Below are positions 8,394-17,242 of a stretch of 64,000 nucleotides of DNA, piece by piece. The position numbers and the translations under genes were made by a program. Each line of letters opens with the position of its first letter. Position 1 is the first letter of the stretch. Source of the stretch: Pseudomonas sp. Teo4 (GTDB lineage: Bacteria > Pseudomonadota > Gammaproteobacteria > Pseudomonadales > Pseudomonadaceae). Below the pieces are notes generated by a model. That model saw only the letters and a program-made list of their open reading frames with translations. It searched no databases and was not told the DNA's origin. The stretch is from contig NZ_JAXCIL010000001.1 in the NCBI RefSeq assembly GCF_034387475.1, forward strand, positions 744,001 to 808,000. The letters are read 5' to 3'.

Positions 8394-8616
8394 GATCGAG
8401 CGCCGCCCGCGCGGCGCATCGCGAGCAAGGCTCGCTCCTACGTTTGTTTCGGGCCAGTTATGCCTGCGCCAAATGCGCGCGAACGCTTTCGCGCATGGCG
8501 CGATATCGCGTCGTACAAACAAGGCGGTCGCGCGCGCCTGTCACAGGCGTTATTGGCCGTAAACAAACGTAGGAGCGAGCCTTGCTCGCGATGCGCCGCG
8601 CGGGCGGCGCTCGATC
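8394..8616. repeat. Perfect 56-bp inverted repeat with 111-bp spacer (REP-pair / MITE-like element)
   Basis: Bases 8394-8449 and 8561-8616 are exact reverse complements over 56 positions. Each arm contains the REP-like palindromic stretch GCGAGCAAGGCTCGC. The similarity continues imperfectly inward (GGCCAGTTATGCCTG at 8452 against CAGGCGTTATTGGCC at 8544), so the arms once reached about 75 bp. The spacer holds further GC-rich small palindromes and no coding region. The element fills the gap between a LysR gene and the convergent DUF2388 gene; no flanking direct repeat is obvious. Confidence 0.8.
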
Positions 8617-8725
8617 CACGCATCACCTCCAAACCCAAGGCAGGCACTTCGAAGCCCCTCCCAAGACTCCGTGAAGAACCTTTTTTGCGGACCACCGCTA
8701 CCCAGTGTGATCTCGCCCGCGCCGG

Positions 8726-9043
8726 TCAATGATCGGCGACCGGGTCATCCTGGGACAGAATGGCGCGCGCCAGCTCTTCATCGCTGGCCTGCAGGCCAGG
8801 ATGGTCCTTGCGAGCCTGTTCCAGCGCCGACTCCACATAGGCGCCGCGAATCGCGCCACCGCTGGCGACGAAGGCAGAGAGCTCGTCGCGGGCAGGGATG
8901 ATCCGTTTGTCATCCTTGAAGGTCGAGTACAGCGAAGCGGAAATACCGGCCGAGGTGGCGACATCACCCGCATCGACTTTGGCCAGGGCGGCTCCGGCAG
9001 GCAGCAGGAGCAGCAGTGCAGGGGCAAGGAGTAGTTTGCGCAT
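8726..9043 (-). CDS. DUF2388 domain protein, exported (105 aa)
   Basis: The start at 9043 yields a signal peptide (MRKLLLAPALLLLLPAGAALA). The mature part has the DUF2388 pattern known in pseudomonads: TSAGISASLYSTFKDDKRI, then FVASGGAIRGAYVESAL. These are small periplasmic proteins of unknown function; older annotations as Holliday-junction proteins are errors. Convergent with the upstream LysR gene across the inverted repeat. Confidence 0.75.
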   Translation of the reverse strand: MRKLLLAPALLLLLPAGAALAKVDAGDVATSAGISASLYSTFKDDKRIIPARDELSAFVASGGAIRGAYVESALEQARKDHPGLQASDEELARAILSQDDPVADH

Positions 9044-9143
9044 AGCGTGTTCTCCAAAAGCTTGAAGCCCAAAGGGATTGGCACTCAATCTTTAAGAGGG
9101 TTCAGGACCGGCAGTAGTTCCATCGCCCAGCGTGCCGAGCGAT

Positions 9144-9674
9144 TCAGCGGCAACCGCTGCGCAGGCGTCGGTAAAGCGCGTGTGGCGTGCCCGGGTCCTG
9201 CCCGACGAGCACATCGCCTTCCCGTGTGAACCCCACGCGTTCGGCCAGCCGCTGGCTGGCGCTGTTGGCCAGGTCGGTGGTAAGCCAGACAGGCGAGTCC
9301 ACTGCCTCCAGCAGGCCCGTCAGTGCCTCGCCCATCAAGCCTTGCCCGCAGTAGTCCTGGCTGGCCCAGTAACCCACTTCGTACCCATCCTGGCCTGGGC
9401 GAAGGCCGATGCAACCAACCACGTCGGCGCTGTCCGGGGTCAGCACGAAGTAGCGCTTTTCGGCAGCAGGGTCGAGAAACTGTTCAGCGCTCACCTCAAG
9501 GCTTTCGCGCACTTCCTCCAGCGTCCAGTCAGGCTTGGCCCAGGCCAGGAACGTCTGGTGCAGGGCGTAGCTGCGCAGCAACGCCTTGTGCAATTGGGGC
9601 GCGATGTCCGGTATCGGGCGGCAGAGGCGGGTGCGTTCGGTGGCAACGGTGCGGGGTAAAGAAGGGTAGGGCAT
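9144..9674 (-). CDS. GNAT family N-acetyltransferase (RimJ/RimL-like, 176 aa)
   Basis: The sequence follows the RimJ/RimL-type GNAT order: ERTRLCRPIPDIAPQLHKAL at the N-terminus, then VVGCIGLRP, YEVGYWASQDYCGQGLMGEAL (acetyl-CoA pyrophosphate loop, Q-x-G-x-G/A variant) and ANSASQRLAERVGF. The start at 9674 is the first ATG that fits this family N-terminus; a longer frame upstream has no family similarity. Substrate (protein N-terminus or small molecule) cannot be told. Confidence 0.85.
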   Translation of the reverse strand: MPYPSLPRTVATERTRLCRPIPDIAPQLHKALLRSYALHQTFLAWAKPDWTLEEVRESLEVSAEQFLDPAAEKRYFVLTPDSADVVGCIGLRPGQDGYEVGYWASQDYCGQGLMGEALTGLLEAVDSPVWLTTDLANSASQRLAERVGFTREGDVLVGQDPGTPHALYRRLRSGCR

Positions 9675-9848
9675 GGGGCCATCCTGGCAGTGTGTGACGG
9701 TGAATCTAACCACAGCGTGGCGGTGCTTTTCACGTGGAGGTTCGCGAGCGCCACCGAGCATTGACGCTGGCGATCTGGACGTGATTTGCTCGCAAGCCTG
9801 GGTGCAGGCCCGGATCACCGATCATTCAAGGGAAAATGAAGGTCCGCC

Positions 9849-10484
9849 ATGTCCGAATACAAGTTGCACTGCTTCGCTGAATCCGGCAACGCCTACAAGG
9901 TGGCGTTGATGCTTGAGTTGACCGGCCAGGACTGGCAACCGGTGTTCGTCGACTTCTTCAACGGCCAGACGCGTGACCAGGTCTGGCGGGACGAGGTCAA
10001 CGAGCAGGGCGAAGTGCCCGTTTTGGAGCACGCTGGCCAGACGTTTACCCAATCGGCCCTGATTCTGGACTATCTCGCCCAACACACTGGCCAGTTCGGC
10101 GGCCAGGACGAAGACGAAAAACGCGAAATCTGGCGCTGGATGCTGTTCGACAACCACAAGTTCACCAGCTACTACGCGGCGCTGCGTTTTCTGTTCTGCC
10201 TGAAGAAAACCGGCGAAACGGACGTGACCCGGTTCCTGCGCGAGCGGGCAACGGCGGCGTACAAGATCGTCGATGCGCACCTGGCCACGACCCCGTTCAT
10301 GGTGGGCGCACGCCTGACCATCGCCGACCTGTCATTGGCAGGCTATGTGTTCATGCCCGAAGACACCGGTATCGCGCTTGCCGAGTTCACCCACATCGAA
10401 GCCTGGAAAGCGCGCATCAAGGCGTTGCCAGGGTGGAAGCACCCCTACGAACTGATGCCCCAGAAAGCTCCGGTCAGCCACTGA
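9849..10484 (+). CDS. Glutathione S-transferase family protein (211 aa)
   Basis: It has a thioredoxin-fold N-terminal domain (YKLHCFAESGNAYKVALMLEL; EVPVLEHAGQTFTQSALILDYL, the glutathione-binding P and S residues) and an all-helical C-terminal domain with TIADLSLAGYV, the N-capping box of GST folds. Function is probably conjugation or reduction of electrophiles in the cytoplasm. Its last 11 bases overlap the convergent lipoprotein gene. Confidence 0.9.
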   Translation: MSEYKLHCFAESGNAYKVALMLELTGQDWQPVFVDFFNGQTRDQVWRDEVNEQGEVPVLEHAGQTFTQSALILDYLAQHTGQFGGQDEDEKREIWRWMLFDNHKFTSYYAALRFLFCLKKTGETDVTRFLRERATAAYKIVDAHLATTPFMVGARLTIADLSLAGYVFMPEDTGIALAEFTHIEAWKARIKALPGWKHPYELMPQKAPVSH

Positions 10485-10725
10485 TCGCAGGCTGTGCGCC
10501 GGTCACTTCGGTTACCGCTTGCGGGGTGGCGGCGCGCAGGATCACCCGCCGACGCTGTTCGTACTCATCCATCGACAGGCCTTGGCGTTGCAGGCCCTCC
10601 AGCTGCAATTGCAGGGTTTCCTGCGCAGTGTATGGGCGCAGTTCGGGGTGGTTGGCACAGCCGCTCAGCAGGGCGACGCCGAGTGTGGTGAGGGCTGCGA
10701 GCAACAGGCGGGCGGTGGTGTTCAT
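10474..10725 (-). CDS. Small lipoprotein of unknown function (83 aa)
   Basis: A lipoprotein signal peptide ends in the lipobox LLSGC, with the lipidated cysteine at residue 23. The mature 60 residues (NHPELRPYTAQETLQLQLEG, MDEYEQRRR) are charged and helical; they resemble the short SHOCT-like helical tail seen in many pseudomonad lipoproteins. Convergent with, and overlapping by 11 bases, the GST gene. Confidence 0.75.
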   Translation of the reverse strand: MNTTARLLLAALTTLGVALLSGCANHPELRPYTAQETLQLQLEGLQRQGLSMDEYEQRRRVILRAATPQAVTEVTGAQPAISG

Positions 10726-10811
10726 CGAAGGGCTCCAGGACTCGGCGTTCAGGTTGGTCGAATCAATGGGGCAAGGTTATTGGCTAGTATCTCCCGATAG
10801 AAATTGCTGTT

Positions 10812-10830
10812 CTCGATAGTGACTATCGAG
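10812..10830. promoter_or_regulatory. Perfect 8-3-8 inverted repeat upstream of the VIT-like gene
   Basis: CTCGATAG-TGA-CTATCGAG is an exact dyad 54 bases before the VIT-like gene start; another CCCGATAG half-site lies at 10793-10800. Position and symmetry fit a dimeric repressor operator. No regulator is encoded next to it. Confidence 0.4.
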
Positions 10831-10883
10831 CGCATCATGGGCATTCGAGGTGTGTACAACGGCGCTTGCTTCGGGAGTGCACC

Positions 10884-11546
10884 ATGGACCACGACACGCA
10901 CATGAAACACAGGGGTGTACTTGAGCCGATAGACCGCATCACCGAGGTGATCTTCGGCCTGCTGATGGCCATGACCTTCATCGGCTCGCTGAGTGTCGCC
11001 ACGGCCGGTCGCGACGATGCCCGGCTCATGCTCATCGCCGCGTTCGGCTGCAATATCGCCTGGGGGTTGGTCGATGCCGTGATCTATCTGCTGCGCACCT
11101 GGACCGAGCGGACCCGCAGCAGAAACCTGTTGATGGGTTTGCAGCAGGATGCCGATGCGCAGCAAGGCCGTGAGCAGGTGGCGGCGGCACTGCCCGAACG
11201 CATCAGCCAGGCGCTGGAAAGCGGTGAGCTGGAGATGCTCCGGCGCCGCCTGGTGGACGACGCCAGCCGGCCGATGCCACCGCGTTTGGGCCTTGATGAC
11301 TTCAAAGCAGCACTGGCGACTTTTCTGCTGGTGGTCCTGGCGACCTTCCCGGTGGTGATTCCGTTTCTGCTGATAGACACAACCTCCACGGCCATACGTA
11401 CCTCGCATCTGGTGGCGTTGCTGATGCTCTACCTGTCGGGCTGGTTGCTGGCGCGTTACTCCGGCGGCCGAACCCAGTTGACGGGCCTGACCCTGGCATT
11501 GGTCGGGGCGGTGCTGATCGTCTCGATCATCGCTTTGGGCGGCTAA
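10884..11546 (+). CDS. VIT1/CCC1-like integral membrane protein (220 aa)
   Basis: The N-terminal DRITEVIFGLLMAMTFIGSLS and IAAFGCNIAWGLVDAVIYLL segments are characteristic of bacterial VIT/CCC1-related membrane proteins. Five hydrophobic segments can be seen: two at the N-terminus, three at the C-terminus, with a charged cytoplasmic helix region between. Start 10884 is chosen for GGGAG seven bases before ATG. VIT/CCC1 proteins transport Fe2+ or Mn2+, but this shortened group has no shown function. Confidence 0.65.
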   Translation: MDHDTHMKHRGVLEPIDRITEVIFGLLMAMTFIGSLSVATAGRDDARLMLIAAFGCNIAWGLVDAVIYLLRTWTERTRSRNLLMGLQQDADAQQGREQVAAALPERISQALESGELEMLRRRLVDDASRPMPPRLGLDDFKAALATFLLVVLATFPVVIPFLLIDTTSTAIRTSHLVALLMLYLSGWLLARYSGGRTQLTGLTLALVGAVLIVSIIALGG

Positions 11547-11680
11547 CTGGATGAAAACAGCGCCTTTGCTAACCTTATTCCACGCCATCGAAAGCTGAGA
11601 TCAGTGGCTTGTACAGTCGGCTTCAACTGTCCGGCGTCGTCTCACTCGTTTCACGCGGTATGACCACATGGGGAAATGCC

Positions 11681-13123
11681 ATGCGCATTCCAATGTTTTG
11701 TGTCGTGTCGGTGGTGCTTTGCTTCAATGCCATGCCCGGCCTCGTGCAGGCTGCAGATGTGCCTGCGCCCGACCCGGCACCGGCAACCACGCCAGTGGCA
11801 GCGAAACAAGCGGTGTTCACGCAAGAGCAACTCGACCAGATGCTCGCCCCCATCGCGCTCTACCCTGATGCGCTGCTGGCCCAGGTGCTGATGGCGGCCA
11901 CTTACCCAGGCGAGGTCACCGAAGCGGTGGCCTGGTCCAAGGCCAACCCCAAGGCCCAGGGCGATGAGGCTGTGAAACAGGTGGCCAAGCAGAGCTGGGA
12001 CCCGAGCGTGCAGGCGCTGGTGGCCTTTCCGCAGATGCTCGCCACGCTCGGTCAGGACCCGGTTTGGGTGCAACGCTTGGGCGATGCGTTCCTGGCGCAA
12101 CCCGACGATGTCATGAACAGCGTCCAGCGCTTGCGCCATCAGGCCCAGGCCGCCGGCAACCTGCAGAGCAACCAGTACCAGAACGTGACGGTCCAGGCGG
12201 CGCCGGCACCCAGTGGCGGGAGCAAGTCGAGTGCACCGGCGTCCAGCTCATCGTCCACCACCATCATCATCGAGCCGGCCGACCCGCAGGTGGTCTACGT
12301 GCCCAGCTACAACCCGACCACCACCTACGGCACCTGGGCGTACCCGGCCTCGCCACCGGTCTATTACCCACCACCGCCGATGTACTACGCAGGGTCTGCC
12401 TTGATCGCCGGCTTGGCGTTCGGTGCGGGAGTGGCAATCATCGATTCAGTCTGGGGCGATTGTGACTGGGGCGACAACGATATCGACATCGACGTCAACC
12501 GCTACAACAACATCAACGCCAACAACCGCATCACCAACAACCAGAACAAATGGCAGCACAACGCCGTGCACCGTGACGGTGTGCCTTACCGCGACAACCG
12601 CAGCCGCGAGCAGTTTGGCCGGCAGCTTGACGGCGCCAACCAGCGTGCGGCGTTCCGTGGCGACGATGCCCAGCGCGCGCAGGCGCGGGAAAAGGCCCGG
12701 GCGTCGATGGACCGGGCTGGCATCGAGCGCCCGGCCACCAGCAACCGCGAGGCCCGCGACCGGGTGCGCGAAACCCAGTCGGGCAACAACAACCTGGGTA
12801 ACCGGATGCAGGCACGGCAAGACGCGCCACGCGCCACCGAACGCCGGCAGGAACTGCGCAACACGCGGGATGCGGGGCAAGCCCGGCCACGTGAAGGGCA
12901 GGCCCGGCAGGCCTTGCAGAAACGTCAATCGGCCAGCGCCGGGCGCGCACGCAACAATGCCTTCGATGGGGTTCGCTCGCCTTCGCGCAGCAACCTGCAA
13001 GCCAGTCGCGGTCGGACCAGTCAATCCTTCGCCCAGCGGCCCCAAGCCTCGCGTGCAGCGGGGCATCAGATTTCCCGGCCTTCCAGTGCGGGTGGGCGCC
13101 GTGGCGGAGGAGGCCGTCGATGA
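11681..13123 (+). CDS. DUF3300 domain-containing exported protein (480 aa)
   Basis: The start at 11681 has GGGGAAA upstream and gives a signal peptide. The DUF3300 core (FTQEQLDQMLAPIALYPDAL, LAQVLMAATYPGEV, SWDPSVQALVAFPQML) fills roughly residues 45-260, then VVYVPSYNPTTTYGTW and a short proline-rich stretch. Residues from about 300 to the end are low-complexity, rich in Arg, Gln, Ala and Asn, ending in a glycine/arginine cluster. This tail could bind nucleic acid or anionic polymer. Its last four bases overlap the DUF2950 gene, forming a conserved two-gene unit of unknown role. Confidence 0.85.
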   Translation: MRIPMFCVVSVVLCFNAMPGLVQAADVPAPDPAPATTPVAAKQAVFTQEQLDQMLAPIALYPDALLAQVLMAATYPGEVTEAVAWSKANPKAQGDEAVKQVAKQSWDPSVQALVAFPQMLATLGQDPVWVQRLGDAFLAQPDDVMNSVQRLRHQAQAAGNLQSNQYQNVTVQAAPAPSGGSKSSAPASSSSSTTIIIEPADPQVVYVPSYNPTTTYGTWAYPASPPVYYPPPPMYYAGSALIAGLAFGAGVAIIDSVWGDCDWGDNDIDIDVNRYNNINANNRITNNQNKWQHNAVHRDGVPYRDNRSREQFGRQLDGANQRAAFRGDDAQRAQAREKARASMDRAGIERPATSNREARDRVRETQSGNNNLGNRMQARQDAPRATERRQELRNTRDAGQARPREGQARQALQKRQSASAGRARNNAFDGVRSPSRSNLQASRGRTSQSFAQRPQASRAAGHQISRPSSAGGRRGGGGRR

Positions 13124-14004
13124 ACGTCAAGGCAGCGGTGCTGGCGCTGGGCCTGGCCTGGTCCTGTTTGGCCACGGCGCAACAGGCGTTCCCCACGCCG
13201 GAAAAAGCGGTGGAGGCGTTTGTCGTGGCCTTGGGCGAAACCCGCGCCGATGAAGCGCGGCTGGCGCAGTTGCTGGGGGAAGACTGGCGAACCTACGTCC
13301 CCCGCGAGGGCGTGCAACGCAGCGATGTCGATGCGTTCTTGCAGCAGTACCACGAGCAGCACACTTTCGAGGCGCAAGGTGAGCGTAAAACCATTCTGGC
13401 GGTGGGCAACGAGCACTGGACCTTGCCTATCCCATTGGTAAAGGACTCGCAGGGTTGGCGGTTCGACCTCAAGGCCGGCAGTGCCGAAATCCGTGCCCGG
13501 CGTATTGGCCGCAATGAACTGGCTGCGTTGCAGTCGGTGCTGGCGTACCACGACGCACAGATGGATTACGCCTCCCAGGACCGCAACGGCAACGGTGCGC
13601 TGGAATACGCGCAGAAAATCTTCAGCACCCCGGGCAAGCATGATGGGCTGTTCTGGGAAGACGAGGACGATGGCCAGGTCAGCCCGCTGGGCCCACTGTT
13701 CGGCAATGACGTGGTGGGTGACGACTGGTACGGCTATCACTTTCGCATTCTCGACGCTCAGGGGCCTTCGGCTCCGGGCGGTGCCTACAGCTACCTGATC
13801 GGCAACCAGATGAGCCGGGGCTTTGCCCTGGTCGCCTGGCCTGCGAAGTACAACGACACCGGCGTGATGAGCTTCATGATCAGCCATGACGGCCAGGTGT
13901 TCGAGAAAGACCTCGGGCCGAACGGGGAGTCAGTGGCCAAGGCCATGAAACGCTTCGACCCGGACGACAGCTGGCAGGCGGTCGATGAAGACATGGGCGG
14001 CTGA
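13120..14004 (+). CDS. DUF2950 domain-containing exported protein (294 aa)
   Basis: A signal peptide (MNVKAAVLALGLAWSCLA) is followed by the DUF2950 sequence: FPTPEKAVEAFVVAL, an Asp/Asn-rich stretch SQDRNGNGALEYAQKI that resembles a calcium-binding loop (DxNxNGxxE), and GGAYSYLIGNQMSRGFAL, MISHDGQVFEKDLG. Start overlaps the end of the DUF3300 gene (ATGA), so the products are coupled and probably act together in the periplasm. No function known. Confidence 0.85.
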   Translation: MNVKAAVLALGLAWSCLATAQQAFPTPEKAVEAFVVALGETRADEARLAQLLGEDWRTYVPREGVQRSDVDAFLQQYHEQHTFEAQGERKTILAVGNEHWTLPIPLVKDSQGWRFDLKAGSAEIRARRIGRNELAALQSVLAYHDAQMDYASQDRNGNGALEYAQKIFSTPGKHDGLFWEDEDDGQVSPLGPLFGNDVVGDDWYGYHFRILDAQGPSAPGGAYSYLIGNQMSRGFALVAWPAKYNDTGVMSFMISHDGQVFEKDLGPNGESVAKAMKRFDPDDSWQAVDEDMGG

Positions 14005-14040
14005 CGGTTCAACGTTTGGCGCGTCCTTGCGCCTGGGGCC

Positions 14041-14997
14041 TCAGTGCACGCGGCCAGCGCGGACCTCGCGGGCGGTGCAGCCGAACTGCTGACGGAAAGC
14101 CCGGGTGAACTGGGCCTGGTCGGCAAAACCCCAGCGAAACGCCAGTTCACCGATCGACATCAGGCAATGCGGGTCGCGCAATTGGCGGTGCACCGCCTCC
14201 AGGCGTTGCTGGCGCACCCATTCGCCGAGGGTGTAAGGGGTGGAGGCAAACAGCTTGTGCAGGTAACGCAGCGAAAGGCCGCAGGCGGTGGCGATGGCTT
14301 GCGGGGTAAGGTCAGGGTCGCCCAGGTGCTGGCGCACGTAATGCTCGACCCGTGACAGGTGCAGTGTACTCAGGTTGGAGCCTTCGCTACCCAGCACCCG
14401 TTCATCCTGTTGCAGGGCCAGCACCAGGGTCGACACCGCTTGCTCCAGCAGCAGATGGCGAGCCGCGTCAGGGCTTGAGTCGAAGTGCCGGGCGCACAGG
14501 TCCAGTTGTTCGACGAAGATGCGCCCCAAGCCTTGGTTGGCGTCGAAACAGAAGCGCGTGTAACGCTGGTGCCCGCGCAGGTGGCCCATGAATGCTCGTT
14601 CCGGCAGCTTCAGCACCCACAGGTCGTTTTGCGCACCGTAGTGGAAGCGGTACGGGGCGTCACCGCGCTCGACGATGAACCCGCCGGGGCTGCAGCTGAG
14701 CTGGTGGCCACCCTGTTCGAAGTGCACGTCGCAGCGGCTGGGCACCGTCACCAGGTAGAACGCGTCCTGGTCCTGCCCAACTTGCGCCTTGCTGCGCGAA
14801 TAGCCCAGCTGGCTGGAGCGCAGGCGCGACAGGCTGAAGGGCGTGCTGGGTGTGCTCCAGCGTTGTAGGTGGCCATCGAACGGCTGGTCGCCGGCAAATT
14901 GCAGGCTCAACGGGAAGTAGGTGTCGCTGATGGCATCGGCCCAGCGCGCCTGGCGCTCGGGCTGCGCCCAGCTGTGGGTCGAAAGTTCCGTGGGCAT
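14041..14997 (-). CDS. AraC family regulator (318 aa), probably controls the hydantoinase operon
   Basis: Residues 1-200 have the AraC-binding-like N-terminal domain (PLSLQFAGDQPFDGHLQRW, SPGGFIVERGDAPYRFHYG) found in FeaR/TdcR-type regulators; the C-terminus contains two helix-turn-helix motifs (LTPQAIATACGLSLRYLHKLF; SIGELAFRWGFADQAQFTRAF). The gene lies 147 bases downstream of hyuA on the same strand, past a strong GC hairpin. Control of hyuBA is inferred from position only. Confidence 0.88.
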   Translation of the reverse strand: MPTELSTHSWAQPERQARWADAISDTYFPLSLQFAGDQPFDGHLQRWSTPSTPFSLSRLRSSQLGYSRSKAQVGQDQDAFYLVTVPSRCDVHFEQGGHQLSCSPGGFIVERGDAPYRFHYGAQNDLWVLKLPERAFMGHLRGHQRYTRFCFDANQGLGRIFVEQLDLCARHFDSSPDAARHLLLEQAVSTLVLALQQDERVLGSEGSNLSTLHLSRVEHYVRQHLGDPDLTPQAIATACGLSLRYLHKLFASTPYTLGEWVRQQRLEAVHRQLRDPHCLMSIGELAFRWGFADQAQFTRAFRQQFGCTAREVRAGRVH

Positions 14998-15080
14998 GTC
15001 GGGTCCTTTTTCAAAGAGGGCAGCATTGAAAAAAGGAACTGCAAGCAAGCTACTCAAGCAGCTCTTGTTATTGTGCAAAC

Positions 15081-15109
15081 GGCCCGGCAGCGCAATGCTG
15101 CCGGGCCGG
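15081..15109 (-). terminator. GC-rich hairpin after hyuA
   Basis: GGCCCGGCAGC and GCTGCCGGGCC form an 11-bp stem with a 5-base loop between hyuA and the AraC gene. On the minus strand a short T-containing stretch follows, so it may act as a leaky terminator reducing AraC expression from the hyu promoter. Confidence 0.55.
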
Positions 15110-15144
15110 TACCACGCCGATGATGGGAGTGGGCGAGCGACTTA

Positions 15145-17229
15145 TCAAGCGCCGCGCGTCACGCGGTAGGTGGCCGACGGTTCGAGGCGCGCCTGCCAAC
15201 CCGGCGGCACCACGATGTTGGTGGTGTCTTCTTCGATCACGCAGGGGCCGTGCACGGTCTGCCCGGGCAGCAGACGATTGCCGTTGAACACCGCGGTGGA
15301 CTGCCAGTCGCCCTCGGCGCTGAACAGCATTGGCCGCAGGCTGTCAGGCACTGGCGCTGGCGGTTGTGCCGGGCCATGCAGCTCGGGTTGCGGCGGGCGC
15401 GGCAGGTGGCCGATCACCGAGCACTCCAGGTTGACCAGCTCCACCGGGCTTTGCGGCTCACTGTAGGAGTAGAGGGTCTGGTGGCGCTGGTGGAACGACG
15501 CGATCAGCTCGGCCAGGCCGGCACTGTCCAGGGCATGGCGTTCCAGCTCCACGCTGCACTCGTGGATTTGCCCCAGGTAGCGCATCTCCAGGGTGTAGTG
15601 GCAACTGCTGGCCTGGTCGCCGAAGCCGTCCTCGCGCAGGTTGGCCATGCCTTGCTGGCGCAGTTCGGCCAGGGCGTGGTTGAGCTGTTCGAGGTTCACA
15701 TGCCCGGCGTCCAGGCGCATCGACAGGCTGGTGAGCTGGTCGTAACGCACATCCGAGAGTATCTGGCCGAAGGCGCACAGGCCCGAGGCCACCTTGGGGA
15801 TCAGCACGGTGTGCATGCCGATTTCCTCGGCCAGGCGCACCACGTGCATGCCCGCCGCGCCACCGGCACCGATCAGGGCGAAGTCGCGGGGGTCATGGCC
15901 GCGTTCGATGGACACGCGGCGGATGCCGTTGACCATGTTCAGGTTGACCAGGGTGGTGATGCCGAAAGCTGCACGTTCGACACTGATACCCAGCGGGTCG
16001 GCGATCTTGCTGCGAATGGCATCCAGAGATGCCTGGCGGTTCAGGCGAATGCTGCCACCGAGCAGCGCGCCATCGGGCAGGTAGCCCAAGGCCAGGTTGG
16101 CGTCGGTCACCGTCGGCTCGGTGCCACCCTTGCCGTAGCACACTGGCCCCGGTTTAGCGCCGGCACTGCGCGGGCCGACCTGGAGCATGCCGAACTCATC
16201 GAGGTGGGCGATCGAGCCGCCGCCAGCGCCGAGGGTTTCCACCTGGATCATCGGCACGCCGATGCGCTGGCGCAGGAAGTCCACGTCCTTGCTGAAGTTG
16301 GTGCGTCCGGCGTTGGTCAGGGTGATGTCGAACGAGGTGCCGCCCATGTCCACGGTGATGACATTGTCGATGCCGAAGGGGCGGGCCACCGCCAACCCGG
16401 CCTGTGGCGCCGACGCCGGGCCTGAGTTGATCGCGTTCACTGCACGCTCGCGCATCAGGTGCCCCGGCGCCAGGCCACCGTTGGACTGGAAGTAGCGAAC
16501 CGGCTGTTGCGCGCCCAGTTCTTCGAACAGTGCATCGATGCGCTGTACATAGCGCGCCATCACCGGGCTCAGGTAGGCGTTGACCACGGTGGTGGAGGTG
16601 CGGGTGTATTCGCGGATCTGCGGGAACACCTCGACACCGGTGCAGACGAACACGCCGGGCAGGGCGGCGCGCACCAGTTCGGCGGCACGCTGCTCATGGC
16701 TGGGGTTACGCACCGACCACAGGAAGGAAATGGCCACGGCCTCCACCCCTTCGGCGCGGAAGTATTCGATGGCGTCATGCACCGCGCGCTCGTCCAGCGG
16801 GCTGTGCTCGCGGCCGTCGCCGAGCATGCGCCCGCCAATGGGGCGGCGCAGGTGGCGTGGCGCGAGCATGTAGGCAGGTGGGTAGTGGGCGTCGTAGCGG
16901 TAGCCTTCTTCCTTATGGCCAAGGCGGATTTCCAGGCTGTCTTCATGGCCCTCGGTGCACAGCAGGCCGACCTTCACGCCGGTGTGCTCGATCAGTGCGT
17001 TGAGGGCGACGGTGGTGCCGTTGATGCACAGGTCGCAGTTGGCGATCAGCTCGGCTGGCGAGCGACCGGTGGCATCGGCGATCTGGGCCAGGCCGGCGCG
17101 GATCGCCAAGGTGCCATCCTGTGGGGTGGACGGGGCTTTGAACAGCTGCACGCCGCCGTCGCGGTCGGCCAGGATGAAGTCGGTGAAGGTGCCGCCGGCG
17201 TCGATGCCCAGGCGATATTGGTTGCGCAT
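15145..17229 (-). CDS. hyuA: Hydantoinase/oxoprolinase family protein, subunit A (694 aa)
   Basis: The N-terminus has the ATP-binding pattern LGIDAGGTFTDFILAD, followed by INGTTVALNALIE, TVDMGGTSFDITL and GAGGAAGMHVVRLAEE, all typical of the HyuA/N-methylhydantoinase A/5-oxoprolinase A family. The length of about 694 is normal. These enzymes use ATP to open five-membered cyclic amides (hydantoins, 5-oxoproline); acetone/acetophenone carboxylase subunits are relatives. The start at 17229 is 13 bases after the hyuB stop. The precise substrate cannot be read from sequence. Confidence 0.88.
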   Translation of the reverse strand: MRNQYRLGIDAGGTFTDFILADRDGGVQLFKAPSTPQDGTLAIRAGLAQIADATGRSPAELIANCDLCINGTTVALNALIEHTGVKVGLLCTEGHEDSLEIRLGHKEEGYRYDAHYPPAYMLAPRHLRRPIGGRMLGDGREHSPLDERAVHDAIEYFRAEGVEAVAISFLWSVRNPSHEQRAAELVRAALPGVFVCTGVEVFPQIREYTRTSTTVVNAYLSPVMARYVQRIDALFEELGAQQPVRYFQSNGGLAPGHLMRERAVNAINSGPASAPQAGLAVARPFGIDNVITVDMGGTSFDITLTNAGRTNFSKDVDFLRQRIGVPMIQVETLGAGGGSIAHLDEFGMLQVGPRSAGAKPGPVCYGKGGTEPTVTDANLALGYLPDGALLGGSIRLNRQASLDAIRSKIADPLGISVERAAFGITTLVNLNMVNGIRRVSIERGHDPRDFALIGAGGAAGMHVVRLAEEIGMHTVLIPKVASGLCAFGQILSDVRYDQLTSLSMRLDAGHVNLEQLNHALAELRQQGMANLREDGFGDQASSCHYTLEMRYLGQIHECSVELERHALDSAGLAELIASFHQRHQTLYSYSEPQSPVELVNLECSVIGHLPRPPQPELHGPAQPPAPVPDSLRPMLFSAEGDWQSTAVFNGNRLLPGQTVHGPCVIEEDTTNIVVPPGWQARLEPSATYRVTRGA

Positions 17230-17242
17230 GTCGAATCTCCGG

